This document shows, one piece after another, positions 26,163 to 34,570 of a DNA stretch of 64,000 nt. Every line of letters begins with the position of its first letter. Position 1 is the stretch's first letter. The translations under genes were made by a program, and so were the position numbers. The notes beneath the pieces were generated by a model. That model did not search any database. It saw only the letters and a program-made list of their open reading frames with translations, and had not been told where the DNA came from. The stretch lies in assembly GCF_003391095.1 (NCBI RefSeq), contig NZ_CP031447.1, positions 2,108,001 through 2,172,000 on the forward strand. The letters run 5' to 3'. The DNA is from Austwickia chelonae (lineage in GTDB: Bacteria > Actinomycetota > Actinomycetes > Actinomycetales > Dermatophilaceae).

Positions 26163-27515
26163 CTATCTCGTCCTCTTCGAAGCCCCCTGCCCGGAGGCTT
26201 CGGCCGCGGCGAGGACCAGCGCTCGGATCTGCGCAGTGATTGCTGTGCGATTGGCCTCGAAGGTGGGATTGCTCAGTTCGTCGCGGTCGGTGTCGCTCAG
26301 CCCGTCCAGGATCGGGGTGTGCAGGTGTCCGCCAGGAAGTTCGAGACCTAGGGCGTCCCGCAGCAGAGTCGCCCGGTAGGCGATCTCATTGGACAAGTAG
26401 TCACCTCCTGCACCGGATCGGGCTATGGATCCCGGAGTGGGACCCTTCGGTCGCGTGGCGCCGGTGCTGGGTGGCGCCGGGCAGTTCTTGGTGACCGGCT
26501 CAGCCGGGGTTTTTCCGGGGAGCTCGACGACCTCGGTGTGGTCGTAGACGGGAAAAGGTCCGGTCTTCGCGGCGATCATCCGGTCGATCGGGAGGGTCGA
26601 CCAGGTCCACTGCGGCTGCGGTCGCATCGTCGGCAGACCGGAGGCGATCGGGGCCATTCCTCGATAGCAGGCGTCTTCGTTGTCCGGGAATCCTCCACGC
26701 CAGGCTCCGTTGTAGCGTTCGAGGTCGATTCGTCCCTCGCGCCCTTGGCTGGTGGTCATCCACAGGTCGATCTGGTTGCGCTGCGTCTTCAGATGAGGGA
26801 GGAGTGCGTTCTCGACCATGCCGTCGCTGAAGTCGCGCCAGCGCACGGGGAAGATCGCGGCTTCGATGCGCACCGGTCCGGTCGGGGTCTGCAGAGTCTG
26901 ACCGTCGAGAGCGAGGGCGCTGGCTCCGGAGGGATTGGCCTGTCGGATGTCATTCCAGAGCATGAAGGGGTCGAATCCGGTGACCAGGACTTTCTTGGTT
27001 CCTGGGGTGCGCGGGAAGGCGAGATCTGCTTGTCCTCGGCCGATCCGGTCGACGGCAGCGATCAGGGCCTCCCGCTTCGTGTCTTCAAGCGGAATGGCCG
27101 GTGCCCATCGACGTAGATGGGCGGTCATCGACAATCTGGTCCAGTAGAGCGGGCGGTCGTCTCCTGCGCTGAGCGCGCCTGCAGCAATCCTTCCCTGGGC
27201 CCGGTCGACGGCTCGACGCCACAGCTCGCGGGAGGCTGCGGTGGTGATCCGAGTGGCAGCAGCCGGATTTGTCGTCCGGCAGATGTCGGTGGTGAATCGC
27301 CGGAGCAGCTCGTCGAAACCGCCGCCGCTGATGAGTCGTGCGGCTTCAGGTCGGTTCAGGAATTTTTCTTCGGCGGTGAGAGGCTTGGTCGCGTCCAGGC
27401 AAGCCGATTGTTCGACGGCGGCGGAAACCTGGCTGATCGGCCCGAGAGCCGGGCTTGCCCCGGTCAGCCCGAGTGCTCCGGCGAGTAGCACCCTCAGAGC
27501 GGCATGTACAGTCAT
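26163..27515 (-). CDS. Secreted pyroglutamyl peptidase I-like protein with Ser at the nucleophile position
   Basis: A 450-aa protein. A signal peptide covers about residues 1-33. A helical N-terminal domain of about 140 residues precedes a C15-peptidase-like region: 'VLVTGFDPF' (180-184), 'NPSGASALALDG', and 'DLERYNG' with E266 as the candidate catalytic Glu. 'AGGDYLSNEIAYR' puts S375 where Pcp enzymes have Cys, and 'GHLHTP' has H399 as the candidate His. It may be a serine variant or a non-catalytic relative. The ATG at 27515 has GAGGGG 7 nt upstream. It converges with the response regulator with only 6 bp between. Confidence 0.7.
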   Translation of the reverse strand: MTVHAALRVLLAGALGLTGASPALGPISQVSAAVEQSACLDATKPLTAEEKFLNRPEAARLISGGGFDELLRRFTTDICRTTNPAAATRITTAASRELWRRAVDRAQGRIAAGALSAGDDRPLYWTRLSMTAHLRRWAPAIPLEDTKREALIAAVDRIGRGQADLAFPRTPGTKKVLVTGFDPFMLWNDIRQANPSGASALALDGQTLQTPTGPVRIEAAIFPVRWRDFSDGMVENALLPHLKTQRNQIDLWMTTSQGREGRIDLERYNGAWRGGFPDNEDACYRGMAPIASGLPTMRPQPQWTWSTLPIDRMIAAKTGPFPVYDHTEVVELPGKTPAEPVTKNCPAPPSTGATRPKGPTPGSIARSGAGGDYLSNEIAYRATLLRDALGLELPGGHLHTPILDGLSDTDRDELSNPTFEANRTAITAQIRALVLAAAEASGQGASKRTR

Positions 27516-27657
27516 GTCCGAACCCCTCATTGACTCGAAACCTGTTCTATAACAGGATTTTTCATCGAAACCTGAGGAATTCGGGCCCTGCGCGGCAGGC
27601 AATGTACGAAATCGGCGTGGAAATTTTTCCGTCACCGCGCCGCCGCGTTCGACCGGG

Positions 27658-28329
27658 TCAGCCTCGCTTGTGGTTCATGGATCGCACGACCGCGTCACCG
27701 ATCATCTGCACGGCCTGCACCACCACGATGAGCACCACCACGGACGCGAGCAGTACCGGCCCGTTGAACCGTTGATAGCCGTAGCGGATCGCGAAGTCAC
27801 CGACTCCTCCCCCACCGATGGCCCCCGCCATCGTCGAATACCCGATGAGGGTGACCAAGGTGAGGGTTCCCCCGGCGACAAGCCCTGGCATGGCCTCCGG
27901 GATCAGCACCTTCCGCACGATCTGCCAGGTACTGGCACCCATCGACTGCGCCGCTTCGATCTTTCCCTGGGCCACCTCCCTGACCGCTGATTCCACGACG
28001 CGGGCGTAGAACGGGATCGCGCCCACCGCCAAGGGCACGATCGCGGCGGTCGCCCCGTAGGCAGTCCCGACCACGAAACGGGTGAACGGGATCAACACGA
28101 TCAACAGGATCAAGAAGGGAAGGCTACGGGTGAGGTTCACGACCGCTCCGAAGACCTGATGGAAGATCCGACGGGGAGTCATGCCGTCGGGGGCTGTCAA
28201 TCGCAGCCCGATCCCGGCGACCATACCGAGGACGAGAGTGATCAGGAAGGCCCACAACGACATCCAGGCGGTCTCGCCCAGCGCGGCGATCAGTTCGGGC
28301 AGGGCCTCGGTCCACGAGGTCGACTTCAT
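27658..28329 (-). CDS. metI: Methionine ABC transporter permease
   Basis: A 223-aa permease with five transmembrane helices and the EAA loop region 'KIEAAQSMGASTWQIVRKVLIPEA', which docks with the ATPase. Sequence and order (metQ-metN-metI) match the methionine uptake transporter family. The start overlaps the metN stop by 4 bp. It would take up L- or D-methionine, though relatives can import other amino acids. Confidence 0.9.
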   Translation of the reverse strand: MKSTSWTEALPELIAALGETAWMSLWAFLITLVLGMVAGIGLRLTAPDGMTPRRIFHQVFGAVVNLTRSLPFLILLIVLIPFTRFVVGTAYGATAAIVPLAVGAIPFYARVVESAVREVAQGKIEAAQSMGASTWQIVRKVLIPEAMPGLVAGGTLTLVTLIGYSTMAGAIGGGGVGDFAIRYGYQRFNGPVLLASVVVLIVVVQAVQMIGDAVVRSMNHKRG

Positions 28330-29306
28330 GCTGGCTTCACCGTGACTCCCCGGTCGCGAAGGTACGTGGTGACGGTCTCGTCAGGGACCTTTCCCGGGCG
28401 ATAGACGACCCTGAGGCGCCCCACCTGGTGGCCGGCCACCCGCTCAAGGGTCCCACCCAGGACGGACAGCTCGACCCCCAGGTCGGTGGACAGCCGGGAC
28501 AGGGTCGGCTCCACCGCCCGCTCATCGGCGAAAGCGAGGGTGAGATGTCGACCTGGAACGGACAGATCGTGCTCACCGGTCGGCAACAGGAATTCCGCGA
28601 GACGCGAGTCGGGGTCGGCCACGAGCTCCAACAGCGGTCCTTGTTCGACGAAGCGGCCGGCTTCCATCAGCGCTGCCGAGTCACAGATCCGACGAACGAC
28701 CTCGGCTTCATGGGTGATCAGGACGACGGTGACACCGGTGGCCTCGTTGACCGCTTTGAACAGATCGAGGATCTGTTCGGTGGTCGCCGGGTCGAGCGCA
28801 CTCGTCGCTTCGTCGGAGAGCAGCACCGACGGACGAGCGGCGAGTGCACGCGCGATACCGACCCGCTGTTTCTGCCCGCCGGACAGCTCGGAAGGGTATT
28901 TGTCACCACGGTCGGCGAGCCCGACCAGGTCGAGAAGTTCGGCGACACGTGCAGCGCACTCGGCCCTGCCCGTCCCGGTGACTTCGAGGGGAAAGGCGAT
29001 GTTCTGTGCCGCGGTCCGGCTGGACATCAGGTTGAAGTGTTGGAAGACGGTGCCGATACGTTGCCGGGCGACCCGCAGGTCGCGGTTGTTCGTCGAGGTG
29101 AGGTCGAGACCGTCGACGGTGATGCTGCCCGAAGTGGGGCGTTCGAGCAGGTTCAGGCAGCGCAGAAGGGTGGTCTTCCCTGCTCCGCTGCGTCCGAGGA
29201 TGCCGAAGATCTGGCCGGATTCGACGGTGAGGGAGATGTCGTCAACGGCGGTGACGGCTGTTCCTCGGTCGGAGTAGATCTTGGTGACATGGTCGAGAGT
29301 GATCAT
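28326..29306 (-). CDS. metN: Methionine ABC transporter ATP-binding protein
   Basis: A 326-aa ATPase. Walker A is 'GRSGAGKTTLLRC', the signature is 'LSGGQKQRVGIARAL', and Walker B 'VLLSDEATSALDP' matches the MetN consensus. The C-terminal 80 residues form the NIL/ACT-like domain that binds methionine and inhibits transport. It is preceded by metQ with 3 bp between and followed by metI with overlap. Confidence 0.93.
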   Translation of the reverse strand: MITLDHVTKIYSDRGTAVTAVDDISLTVESGQIFGILGRSGAGKTTLLRCLNLLERPTSGSITVDGLDLTSTNNRDLRVARQRIGTVFQHFNLMSSRTAAQNIAFPLEVTGTGRAECAARVAELLDLVGLADRGDKYPSELSGGQKQRVGIARALAARPSVLLSDEATSALDPATTEQILDLFKAVNEATGVTVVLITHEAEVVRRICDSAALMEAGRFVEQGPLLELVADPDSRLAEFLLPTGEHDLSVPGRHLTLAFADERAVEPTLSRLSTDLGVELSVLGGTLERVAGHQVGRLRVVYRPGKVPDETVTTYLRDRGVTVKPA

Positions 29307-29309
29307 CGA

Positions 29310-30155
29310 TCAGCCCTGGGCGGGCAGGACGGAGCCCTTGTAGGTGTCCTGGATGAAGGTCTTGGTCTTGACGTCGCGCAGCGCTTGGGCGAGCTTGACG
29401 ACCCGAGGGTCTTTCTCGAGTGCGGCACGGGTGACCAGGATGTTGACGTACGGGTTGTCGGCTGCCTTCTCCAGGACGAGGGCGTCCTTGCCGGGGTTGA
29501 GCCCGCCTTCCAGGGCGTAGTTGCCGTTGACCACGGAGAGCGTGATCTTCGGGTCGGACAGCGAGGCGAAGAGCTGGGGGCGGTCGATCTTGGTGAAGGT
29601 GATCTGCTTGGGGTTGTCCTTGATGTTCTTCTCGGTGATCTTGGCGAAGTCCAGGCCGGGATCGTTGGCTTTGACGTCCATCGTGAGCAGACCTGCGTCG
29701 GCGAGCAGGAAGAGCGCGCGGGCCTGGTTGGTGGGATCGGCCGGGATGGCGATATTCGCCGACTGCGGAACCTCGTCGACCTTGCTGACTTTCTTGCTGT
29801 ACAGGCCGAGGGGTTCGATGTGCACGGGACCGGCGTTGACCAGGTCGGTCTTGTGCTCGGCATTCCAGTTCTTCAAGTAGGGGGTGTGCTGGAAGAAGTT
29901 GATGTCGACGTCGCCGGAGGACACGAGCTGGTTGGGGTCGACCCCGCCGGAGATCTCTCGGATCTGGAGTTTCACGTCGCCGAGCAGTCCGTCCTTCTGG
30001 ACCTGCTTGAGCAGAGTGCTGTGCGGTTCGGCGTCGGCGATGACGGTCAACGGTTTTCCGGGGTCGGCGGAGCCTCCGTTCTGGAAGGCACCGCAGGCGG
30101 ACATGCTCAGTGTCGCGAGTGCAGTCAGGGAGATGGCGGCGCGTCGACTCAGCAT
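29310..30155 (-). CDS. metQ: Methionine-binding lipoprotein of the NlpA family
   Basis: A 281-aa extracytoplasmic binding protein. The lipoprotein signal peptide ends in the lipobox 'SMSAC' with C21 as the lipid-modified cysteine. The NlpA-fold body includes 'YLKNWNAEHKTDLVNAGPVHIEPLG' and 'IAIPADPTNQARALFLL'. It delivers methionine to MetNI. Upstream is an AT-rich dyad at 30214-30242 that may bind a repressor; no SAM riboswitch was seen. Confidence 0.9.
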   Translation of the reverse strand: MLSRRAAISLTALATLSMSACGAFQNGGSADPGKPLTVIADAEPHSTLLKQVQKDGLLGDVKLQIREISGGVDPNQLVSSGDVDINFFQHTPYLKNWNAEHKTDLVNAGPVHIEPLGLYSKKVSKVDEVPQSANIAIPADPTNQARALFLLADAGLLTMDVKANDPGLDFAKITEKNIKDNPKQITFTKIDRPQLFASLSDPKITLSVVNGNYALEGGLNPGKDALVLEKAADNPYVNILVTRAALEKDPRVVKLAQALRDVKTKTFIQDTYKGSVLPAQG

Positions 30156-30213
30156 GGTGTTCCTTCGATTCTTAGGGGTGGCCTGCCAGATTCGTCGGCT
30201 GAACCGGCAGATA

Positions 30214-30242
30214 TTTTAGCATTCAATCGAATGAAGTAAAAC
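30214..30242. promoter_or_regulatory. AT-rich dyad upstream of metQ, candidate operator
   Basis: TTTTA, G, CATTC, AATC, GAATG, AAG, TAAAA form a symmetric element about 60 bp before the metQ start. It is much more AT-rich than its surroundings. A methionine or SAM-responsive repressor such as McbR would be a candidate, but this is inference from position. Confidence 0.4.
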
Positions 30243-30407
30243 TTTTGGTTATGGAACACTCGTGGGGTACATGAGGTATTTCCTGATCTTGTCGCCATGA
30301 ACGGCAGATACGTTGCACCGCAGAAGAGCTCACACTTTCTGCACATAACGCGAGGTCACCGACGTATCATACCGAAGAACAATTCCTGCTACGACACCGA
30401 TCCGACC

Positions 30408-30413
30408 TAAACT
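30408..30413 (+). promoter_or_regulatory. Putative -10 box (TAAACT) of the leaderless PucR-type gene
   Basis: TAAACT is followed by six nucleotides and then the GTG at 30420, with no ribosome binding site between. Confidence 0.4.
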
Positions 30414-30419
30414 CCCCCT

Positions 30420-31586
30420 GTGACCTCCGACTCCGGTGCCACTTCTGCATCCGCCTTCTCGGACGTACTGGATGCCCTGGCCGCCGAGCTCGACCCCCTG
30501 TGCGACCAGGTGTGCAGCGACATCTGGAGCGAGCTAGGCACCTATGCTTCAGTCGGACGCGATCCGCTCGACGCCTCCATCCAGCGAGACCTCGAGATCG
30601 CCCTGGCCGCCCTCAGAACAGGGCGACCACCAACAGCGGCGACCCTGGCGGGGGCCGCCCAGACCGCAACCGAGCGCTTCCACGCGCATGTACCCGTCGA
30701 GGACATCGTCCGCGCCTATCGAATCTGCAATGCCGCAATCCTCGAACGGTTCGTACGGATGTGCACCGACTACGGCGTGCGTCCGGAATGCACCGTCCAG
30801 GGAATGCGTGTCCTCTGGGACGTCGGGGATGCCTTCTCCTCCCGCGTCGTCACCACCTATCACGCCCTCAAACTGAATGCAGCGCTCCGTGATTCCCAGC
30901 AGCGGGCCAGCGCAGCCCGCTCGCTGCTCGCCGGACGTGCCAGGGCCATCGACATCGCCCACTACTGCCTCGACCCTGATGCCCCCTATGCTGCGGTCCG
31001 CGCCTCGGTCACCGCCGGAGCAGATGCCGAACAGCTCCGCCACCGACTCGAGAGCTCAGGCAGCACCCCGCGTTCCCGTGCCTTCGTCGCCATCGACAAC
31101 GGAATATGCCTCGGCATGGTCGCCCGGACCCCCGACTCGGGCGATATCCCCGTCGGCATCGGCCCTTTCGTCCCCCTGGACGAACTCGGCACCTCCGATG
31201 CCGTCGCCGTCGTCGCCCTGAGAGTCGCCCAACAGATCGGACGACGTGGCGTCCAAGGAGTCGCCGAATTGGGCTGGCGCATGGCCGCCAGCGAACACCC
31301 CGAGATCACCCAGCTCTACACCGACCGGTATCTGACCCCCGTGCTCGCTCAAGGTGCTTACGGGGAAGAGATGCTGTCCGCCGTCCACGCCCATCTCGCC
31401 AACGGACTCAGCATCAGAAATACGGCAGAGGCGCTGCACGTCCACATCAACACTGCCCGGTACCGGATCAACCGTTTCGAGGAATCGACCGGAGCCGACC
31501 TCTCCGATCCCCACACCTTGGTGGAGCTCGTCTGGGCCCTGGAACTGCGAGGAACCGCCTCCGCACCGACGATCGATTCTCGCTGA
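30420..31586 (+). CDS. PucR/CdaR-type transcriptional regulator
   Basis: A 388-aa regulator. The N-terminal ~160 residues are helical and resemble the RsbRD/'GAF-like' part of this family. The C-terminal HTH_30 domain (about 320-375) contains 'LANGLSIRNTAEALHVHINTARYRINRFEESTG'-type sequence, characteristic of PucR proteins. It lies directly upstream of, and co-directional with, 3-hydroxybutyrate dehydrogenase, so it probably activates the ketone-body genes. The GTG start is supported by a TANNNT box six nt upstream. Confidence 0.82.
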   Translation: MTSDSGATSASAFSDVLDALAAELDPLCDQVCSDIWSELGTYASVGRDPLDASIQRDLEIALAALRTGRPPTAATLAGAAQTATERFHAHVPVEDIVRAYRICNAAILERFVRMCTDYGVRPECTVQGMRVLWDVGDAFSSRVVTTYHALKLNAALRDSQQRASAARSLLAGRARAIDIAHYCLDPDAPYAAVRASVTAGADAEQLRHRLESSGSTPRSRAFVAIDNGICLGMVARTPDSGDIPVGIGPFVPLDELGTSDAVAVVALRVAQQIGRRGVQGVAELGWRMAASEHPEITQLYTDRYLTPVLAQGAYGEEMLSAVHAHLANGLSIRNTAEALHVHINTARYRINRFEESTGADLSDPHTLVELVWALELRGTASAPTIDSR

Positions 31587-31786
31587 TCTCGCGAAAATCC
31601 AGCCGCTTTTGTTCGACCGTACAAGTAGGACGACCAGGTGTTGTTGTCATGAACCTGGTCTCACCACCCGCAGAGCCGCACAGTGGGATAGGGGGTCGTC
31701 AACGGTCGCATCTGGCGCGCCCGCGCGCAGACCCCCCGCCCGTGACGGGCCGGAGCAGCCCCGTCATCAACGCGAGAGGACCATCG

Positions 31787-32548
31787 ATGAGCATTTACCC
31801 CCACTGCCACGACGGACGCCGAGCCATGGTGACCGGCGCCGCATCCGGGATCGGTCGCGCAGCTGCGGTCAGCCTCGCGGCCACCGGAGCCCACGTACTC
31901 GCGGTGGACATGAACCAAGAAGGCCTCGACGCCTTGTCCGCCGAAGTGCCCAACATCGAAGGAGTCCGCTGCGACCTGTCGAGCGTCGAGCAGATCCAGC
32001 AGCTGCCCACCGACATCGACATCCTGGTCAACAACGCAGGGATCCAGACCGTCAGCCCGATCGAGGAGTTCCCGGTCGAGCGGTTCGAACTCATCATGCG
32101 TGTCATGCTGCACGCTCCCTGGTACCTGATCCGGCAGTCCTTGCCGCACATGTACGAGAAGGGCTGGGGTCGGGTCATCAACGTCTCCAGCGCCCACGGC
32201 CTGCGCGCGAGCGAGTTCAAGTCCGCCTATGTGACGGCCAAGCACGGCCTCGAAGGACTGTCGAAGGTCGTCGCCCTCGAGGGCGGCCCCCACGGCGTCA
32301 CCAGCGTGACGATCAACCCGGCCTACGTGCGTACCGCACTGGTCGAGAAGCAGATCGCCGAGCAGGCCAAGGCCCACGGCATGAGCGAGGACGAGGTCGT
32401 CGCCAAGATCATGCTCGACCGCGTCCACGTCAAGCGACTGATCGAGCCCGAAGAGGTCGGCGAGCTGGTGGCCTTCCTGACCGGTCCTGCATCGGCGTCC
32501 ATGTCGGGAACCTCCTACCCGATCGATGGCGCCTGGTCCGCTTACTGA
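31787..32548 (+). CDS. 3-hydroxybutyrate dehydrogenase (SDR family)
   Basis: A 253-aa short-chain dehydrogenase. The cofactor motif is 'VTGAASGIGRAAA', followed by 'NNAGIQ'. The catalytic residues lie in 'NVSSAHGLRASEFKSAYVTAKHG' (Ser, Tyr, Lys). The pattern 'IQTVSPIEEFP' and the C-terminal 'GTSYPIDGAWSAY' match D-3-hydroxybutyrate dehydrogenases. It would oxidise 3-hydroxybutyrate to acetoacetate with NAD+, feeding the CoA transferase encoded 5 kb downstream. The start is the ATG after 'GAGAGGACCATCG'. Confidence 0.87.
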   Translation: MSIYPHCHDGRRAMVTGAASGIGRAAAVSLAATGAHVLAVDMNQEGLDALSAEVPNIEGVRCDLSSVEQIQQLPTDIDILVNNAGIQTVSPIEEFPVERFELIMRVMLHAPWYLIRQSLPHMYEKGWGRVINVSSAHGLRASEFKSAYVTAKHGLEGLSKVVALEGGPHGVTSVTINPAYVRTALVEKQIAEQAKAHGMSEDEVVAKIMLDRVHVKRLIEPEEVGELVAFLTGPASASMSGTSYPIDGAWSAY

Positions 32549-32564
32549 TCCGGCGCTCACAGCG

Positions 32565-33734
32565 ATGGACGCAGCGCACGACCCGATCGTGGTCGTCGGT
32601 TACGCACGCACCCCTGTGTGTGAATTCGGCGAATCTTTCGCCGATGTGCCGGCCGAAAGCCTGGGCGCGGTCGCCGCAGAGGCAGCACTGGAACGTGCAG
32701 GGCTGTCACCGGTCGACGTCGACGAGTGGATCATCGGCACCGTTGGCCCTTCGGCCTCGGGCCGATGCATGTCCCGACTGGTCGCGGTCGAAGCCGGTGG
32801 GCTGCCCTCCTCGACCGCCATCGATGTGAGTCGCCAATGCGGGGCTTCCATGCACGCGGTGATGATCGGCGCCCACGAACTCCTGGGCGGCGGCGTCGAC
32901 GTCGTCGTGACCGGAGGTGTCGAAAATATGACCCGGGAGGCCTTGCACGACGAGGCTTCCCGGGTCAGCCCGTCTCGGAGCGGCCGGCTTTCGCCGGTAC
33001 TCGACCGGGCCTTCCACACCACCGCCATGGGGCTCTCTGCCGAGCAGATCGCCGAACGTTACCGCCTCTCCCGGCAGGACCAGGACGTCTACGCGGCAGA
33101 ATCACAACGTCGCGCCCAAGAAGCCTTGGACGACGGCACCGTCGAGAAGGAGATCGTCCCCCTGCTGTTGCCCTTCGAGGGCGAAGGCGAGCTGCTGGTC
33201 GACACCGATGAACACCCTCGAGCAGACATCACGGTGGAAAAGCTCTCTGCGCTCGAACCGATCTACGCCACGGATGGCACCGTCACCTCGGGCAACACCT
33301 GCGGGGTGAACGACGCCGGTAGCGCGCTGGTCCTGATGAGATCATCTGCTGCACGTCGGCGCAGGCTGCAGCCGCTGGCCGAGCTGATCGACTTCGCACG
33401 CGTCTCACAGGATCCGGAACGGATGGCCTGGCTGCCCTCTCCTGCGGTCGACACCGTGCTAGGCCGCAACGGAATCCGCCCCCAGGAACTCGCCTGGGTC
33501 GAATTGCACGAGTCGTTCGCAGCATCGGCCCTTGCCACGATCCGAGAGTCTCGACTGGACGATCACACGGTCAACCCACTGGGCGGTGCAATCGCCTGGG
33601 GTCATCCGGTAGGCGCTACCGGAGCGATCATCACCGCCCGAACCATCGCCAACCTCGACTCCGGCCAGCTTGGACTAGCCACCATGCCCCTGGATACGGC
33701 CACTGGCGTGGCAGGCCTGTGGCGCGGTCTCTGA
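32565..33734 (+). CDS. Thiolase-family protein lacking the second catalytic cysteine
   Basis: A 389-aa thiolase that aligns end to end with the canonical copy at 36047-37240 (shared DPIVVVGYARTPV, DVDEWI, GHPxGATGAIITAR). The nucleophile C92 is kept (SRQCGASMH). At the C-terminus the usual 'MCIGGGQ' reads 'MPLDTATG', so the acid/base Cys is replaced by Pro, and the 'LNEAF' motif reads 'LHESF'. Normal thiolysis is unlikely; it may be a specialised or partner protein. It follows the dehydrogenase by 16 bp. The ATG lacks a good ribosome binding site, and an upstream ATG at 32526 is possible. Confidence 0.8.
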   Translation: MDAAHDPIVVVGYARTPVCEFGESFADVPAESLGAVAAEAALERAGLSPVDVDEWIIGTVGPSASGRCMSRLVAVEAGGLPSSTAIDVSRQCGASMHAVMIGAHELLGGGVDVVVTGGVENMTREALHDEASRVSPSRSGRLSPVLDRAFHTTAMGLSAEQIAERYRLSRQDQDVYAAESQRRAQEALDDGTVEKEIVPLLLPFEGEGELLVDTDEHPRADITVEKLSALEPIYATDGTVTSGNTCGVNDAGSALVLMRSSAARRRRLQPLAELIDFARVSQDPERMAWLPSPAVDTVLGRNGIRPQELAWVELHESFAASALATIRESRLDDHTVNPLGGAIAWGHPVGATGAIITARTIANLDSGQLGLATMPLDTATGVAGLWRGL

Positions 33735-33750
33735 ACAGCCGGAACAAGAA

Positions 33751-33795
33751 CGTGCGGGTGGGGGCGGCTCCCAAGGAGCCGCCCCCACCCGCACG
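33751..33795. terminator. Long bidirectional stem-loop between thiolase-like and tetR genes
   Basis: The arms 33751-33771 and 33775-33795 are perfectly complementary over 21 bp with a 3-nt loop. The element sits exactly between convergent stops (33734 and 33815). It is very GC-rich and has no T-tract. Confidence 0.75.
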
Positions 33796-33814
33796 TCCAT
33801 CTGATCTCTTCCGG

Positions 33815-34441
33815 TCAGACAGCACGCCCAACCGTCAGCCACGGATCGACGACGTGTTCGACAACCTGCTGCGCCCACGACTCGACATCGTCCAACGCCG
33901 AGGAATGTTCACCCACAGGAACAGCCACCGCGCGCGCGAGACAGACGCCATCGAGCACCTCCGCGATCACAGCCGTGGGTGCATCCTCCACGAGCTCGCC
34001 CTTCGCCGAAGCAGTGACAAGAAGCTTCCGCGTCGCTTCCAAACTGGCGCCGATGACGGTGCGCCACAGAGAGTCGAACTGTTCAGGGTCGGCCTCGTAC
34101 TCGACCTGCAAGCGCATCAAGGCCAGGCCGACCGGCGTGAAATACACGGTCATCCGTTGCACGAGATGCGCTGCCACCGCCTCACGGACAGAGCTGGTAT
34201 CGCGGGGTGTCTCCTCAAATGGTCGGATCTCGCGAAAAGCATCCAGCAGGAGTTGCTCGCGACTCCCCCAACGCAAATAAATAGCTGACTTGCCGACCTT
34301 GGCGCGCTGGGCCACCGCGCCGATCGTGAATCCGAACCAGCCCTTACGGCTGAAGATCTCCAGCGCTGTCTCCAAAGCACGGCACTCGACGTCAGGGTCG
34401 CGGGGGCGCCCTACTGCCGTCGGATTGTCGCCTTTAGCCAC
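33815..34441 (-). CDS. TetR family transcriptional regulator
   Basis: A 208-aa TetR-like repressor. The helix-turn-helix is at about residues 20-60 ('ALEIFSRKGWFGFTIGAVAQRAKVGKSAIYLRWGSREQLL' region), with a divergent helical ligand-binding domain. It lies between the two halves of the hydroxybutyrate island, on the same strand as the permease and thiolase genes. A role in repressing them, with an acyl-CoA or hydroxy acid as inducer, is plausible but unproven. The start is a GTG after a GGGGGAC sequence. Confidence 0.82.
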   Translation of the reverse strand: MAKGDNPTAVGRPRDPDVECRALETALEIFSRKGWFGFTIGAVAQRAKVGKSAIYLRWGSREQLLLDAFREIRPFEETPRDTSSVREAVAAHLVQRMTVYFTPVGLALMRLQVEYEADPEQFDSLWRTVIGASLEATRKLLVTASAKGELVEDAPTAVIAEVLDGVCLARAVAVPVGEHSSALDDVESWAQQVVEHVVDPWLTVGRAV

Positions 34442-34522
34442 CTTTGTCCCCCGCAGTTCTCATCCGTCTTTTTCGCAAGGCTATCCCCTCGTCCATCACG
34501 CCGAAGACATTCCCTTCCGGCG

Positions 34523-34564
34523 GACGAAGAGTGGCGCCGTTCCGGGTCGGCGCCACTCTTCGTC
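34523..34564. terminator. 17-bp perfect stem-loop downstream of the GntP permease
   Basis: The arms 34523-34539 and 34548-34564 (GACGAAGAGTGGCGCCG) are perfect complements around an 8-nt loop, 6 nt beyond the permease stop at 34571. No T-tract follows, as usual in high-GC actinobacteria. Confidence 0.75.
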
Positions 34565-34570
34565 AACGAC

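Noticed and set aside
28428-30239. Open frame of 603 codons on the + strand
   Set aside because: Antisense to metN and metQ; no domain or start signal.
30156-30419. SAM riboswitch upstream of metQ
   Set aside because: No AGAGGUGGAGGGA-like core or the conserved helices could be found in the leader; only a protein-type dyad is visible.
31106-31786. N-terminal extension of the hydroxybutyrate dehydrogenase frame
   Set aside because: It overlaps the PucR gene in another frame and is Arg/Pro-rich. The SDR protein begins normally at the ATG at 31787.
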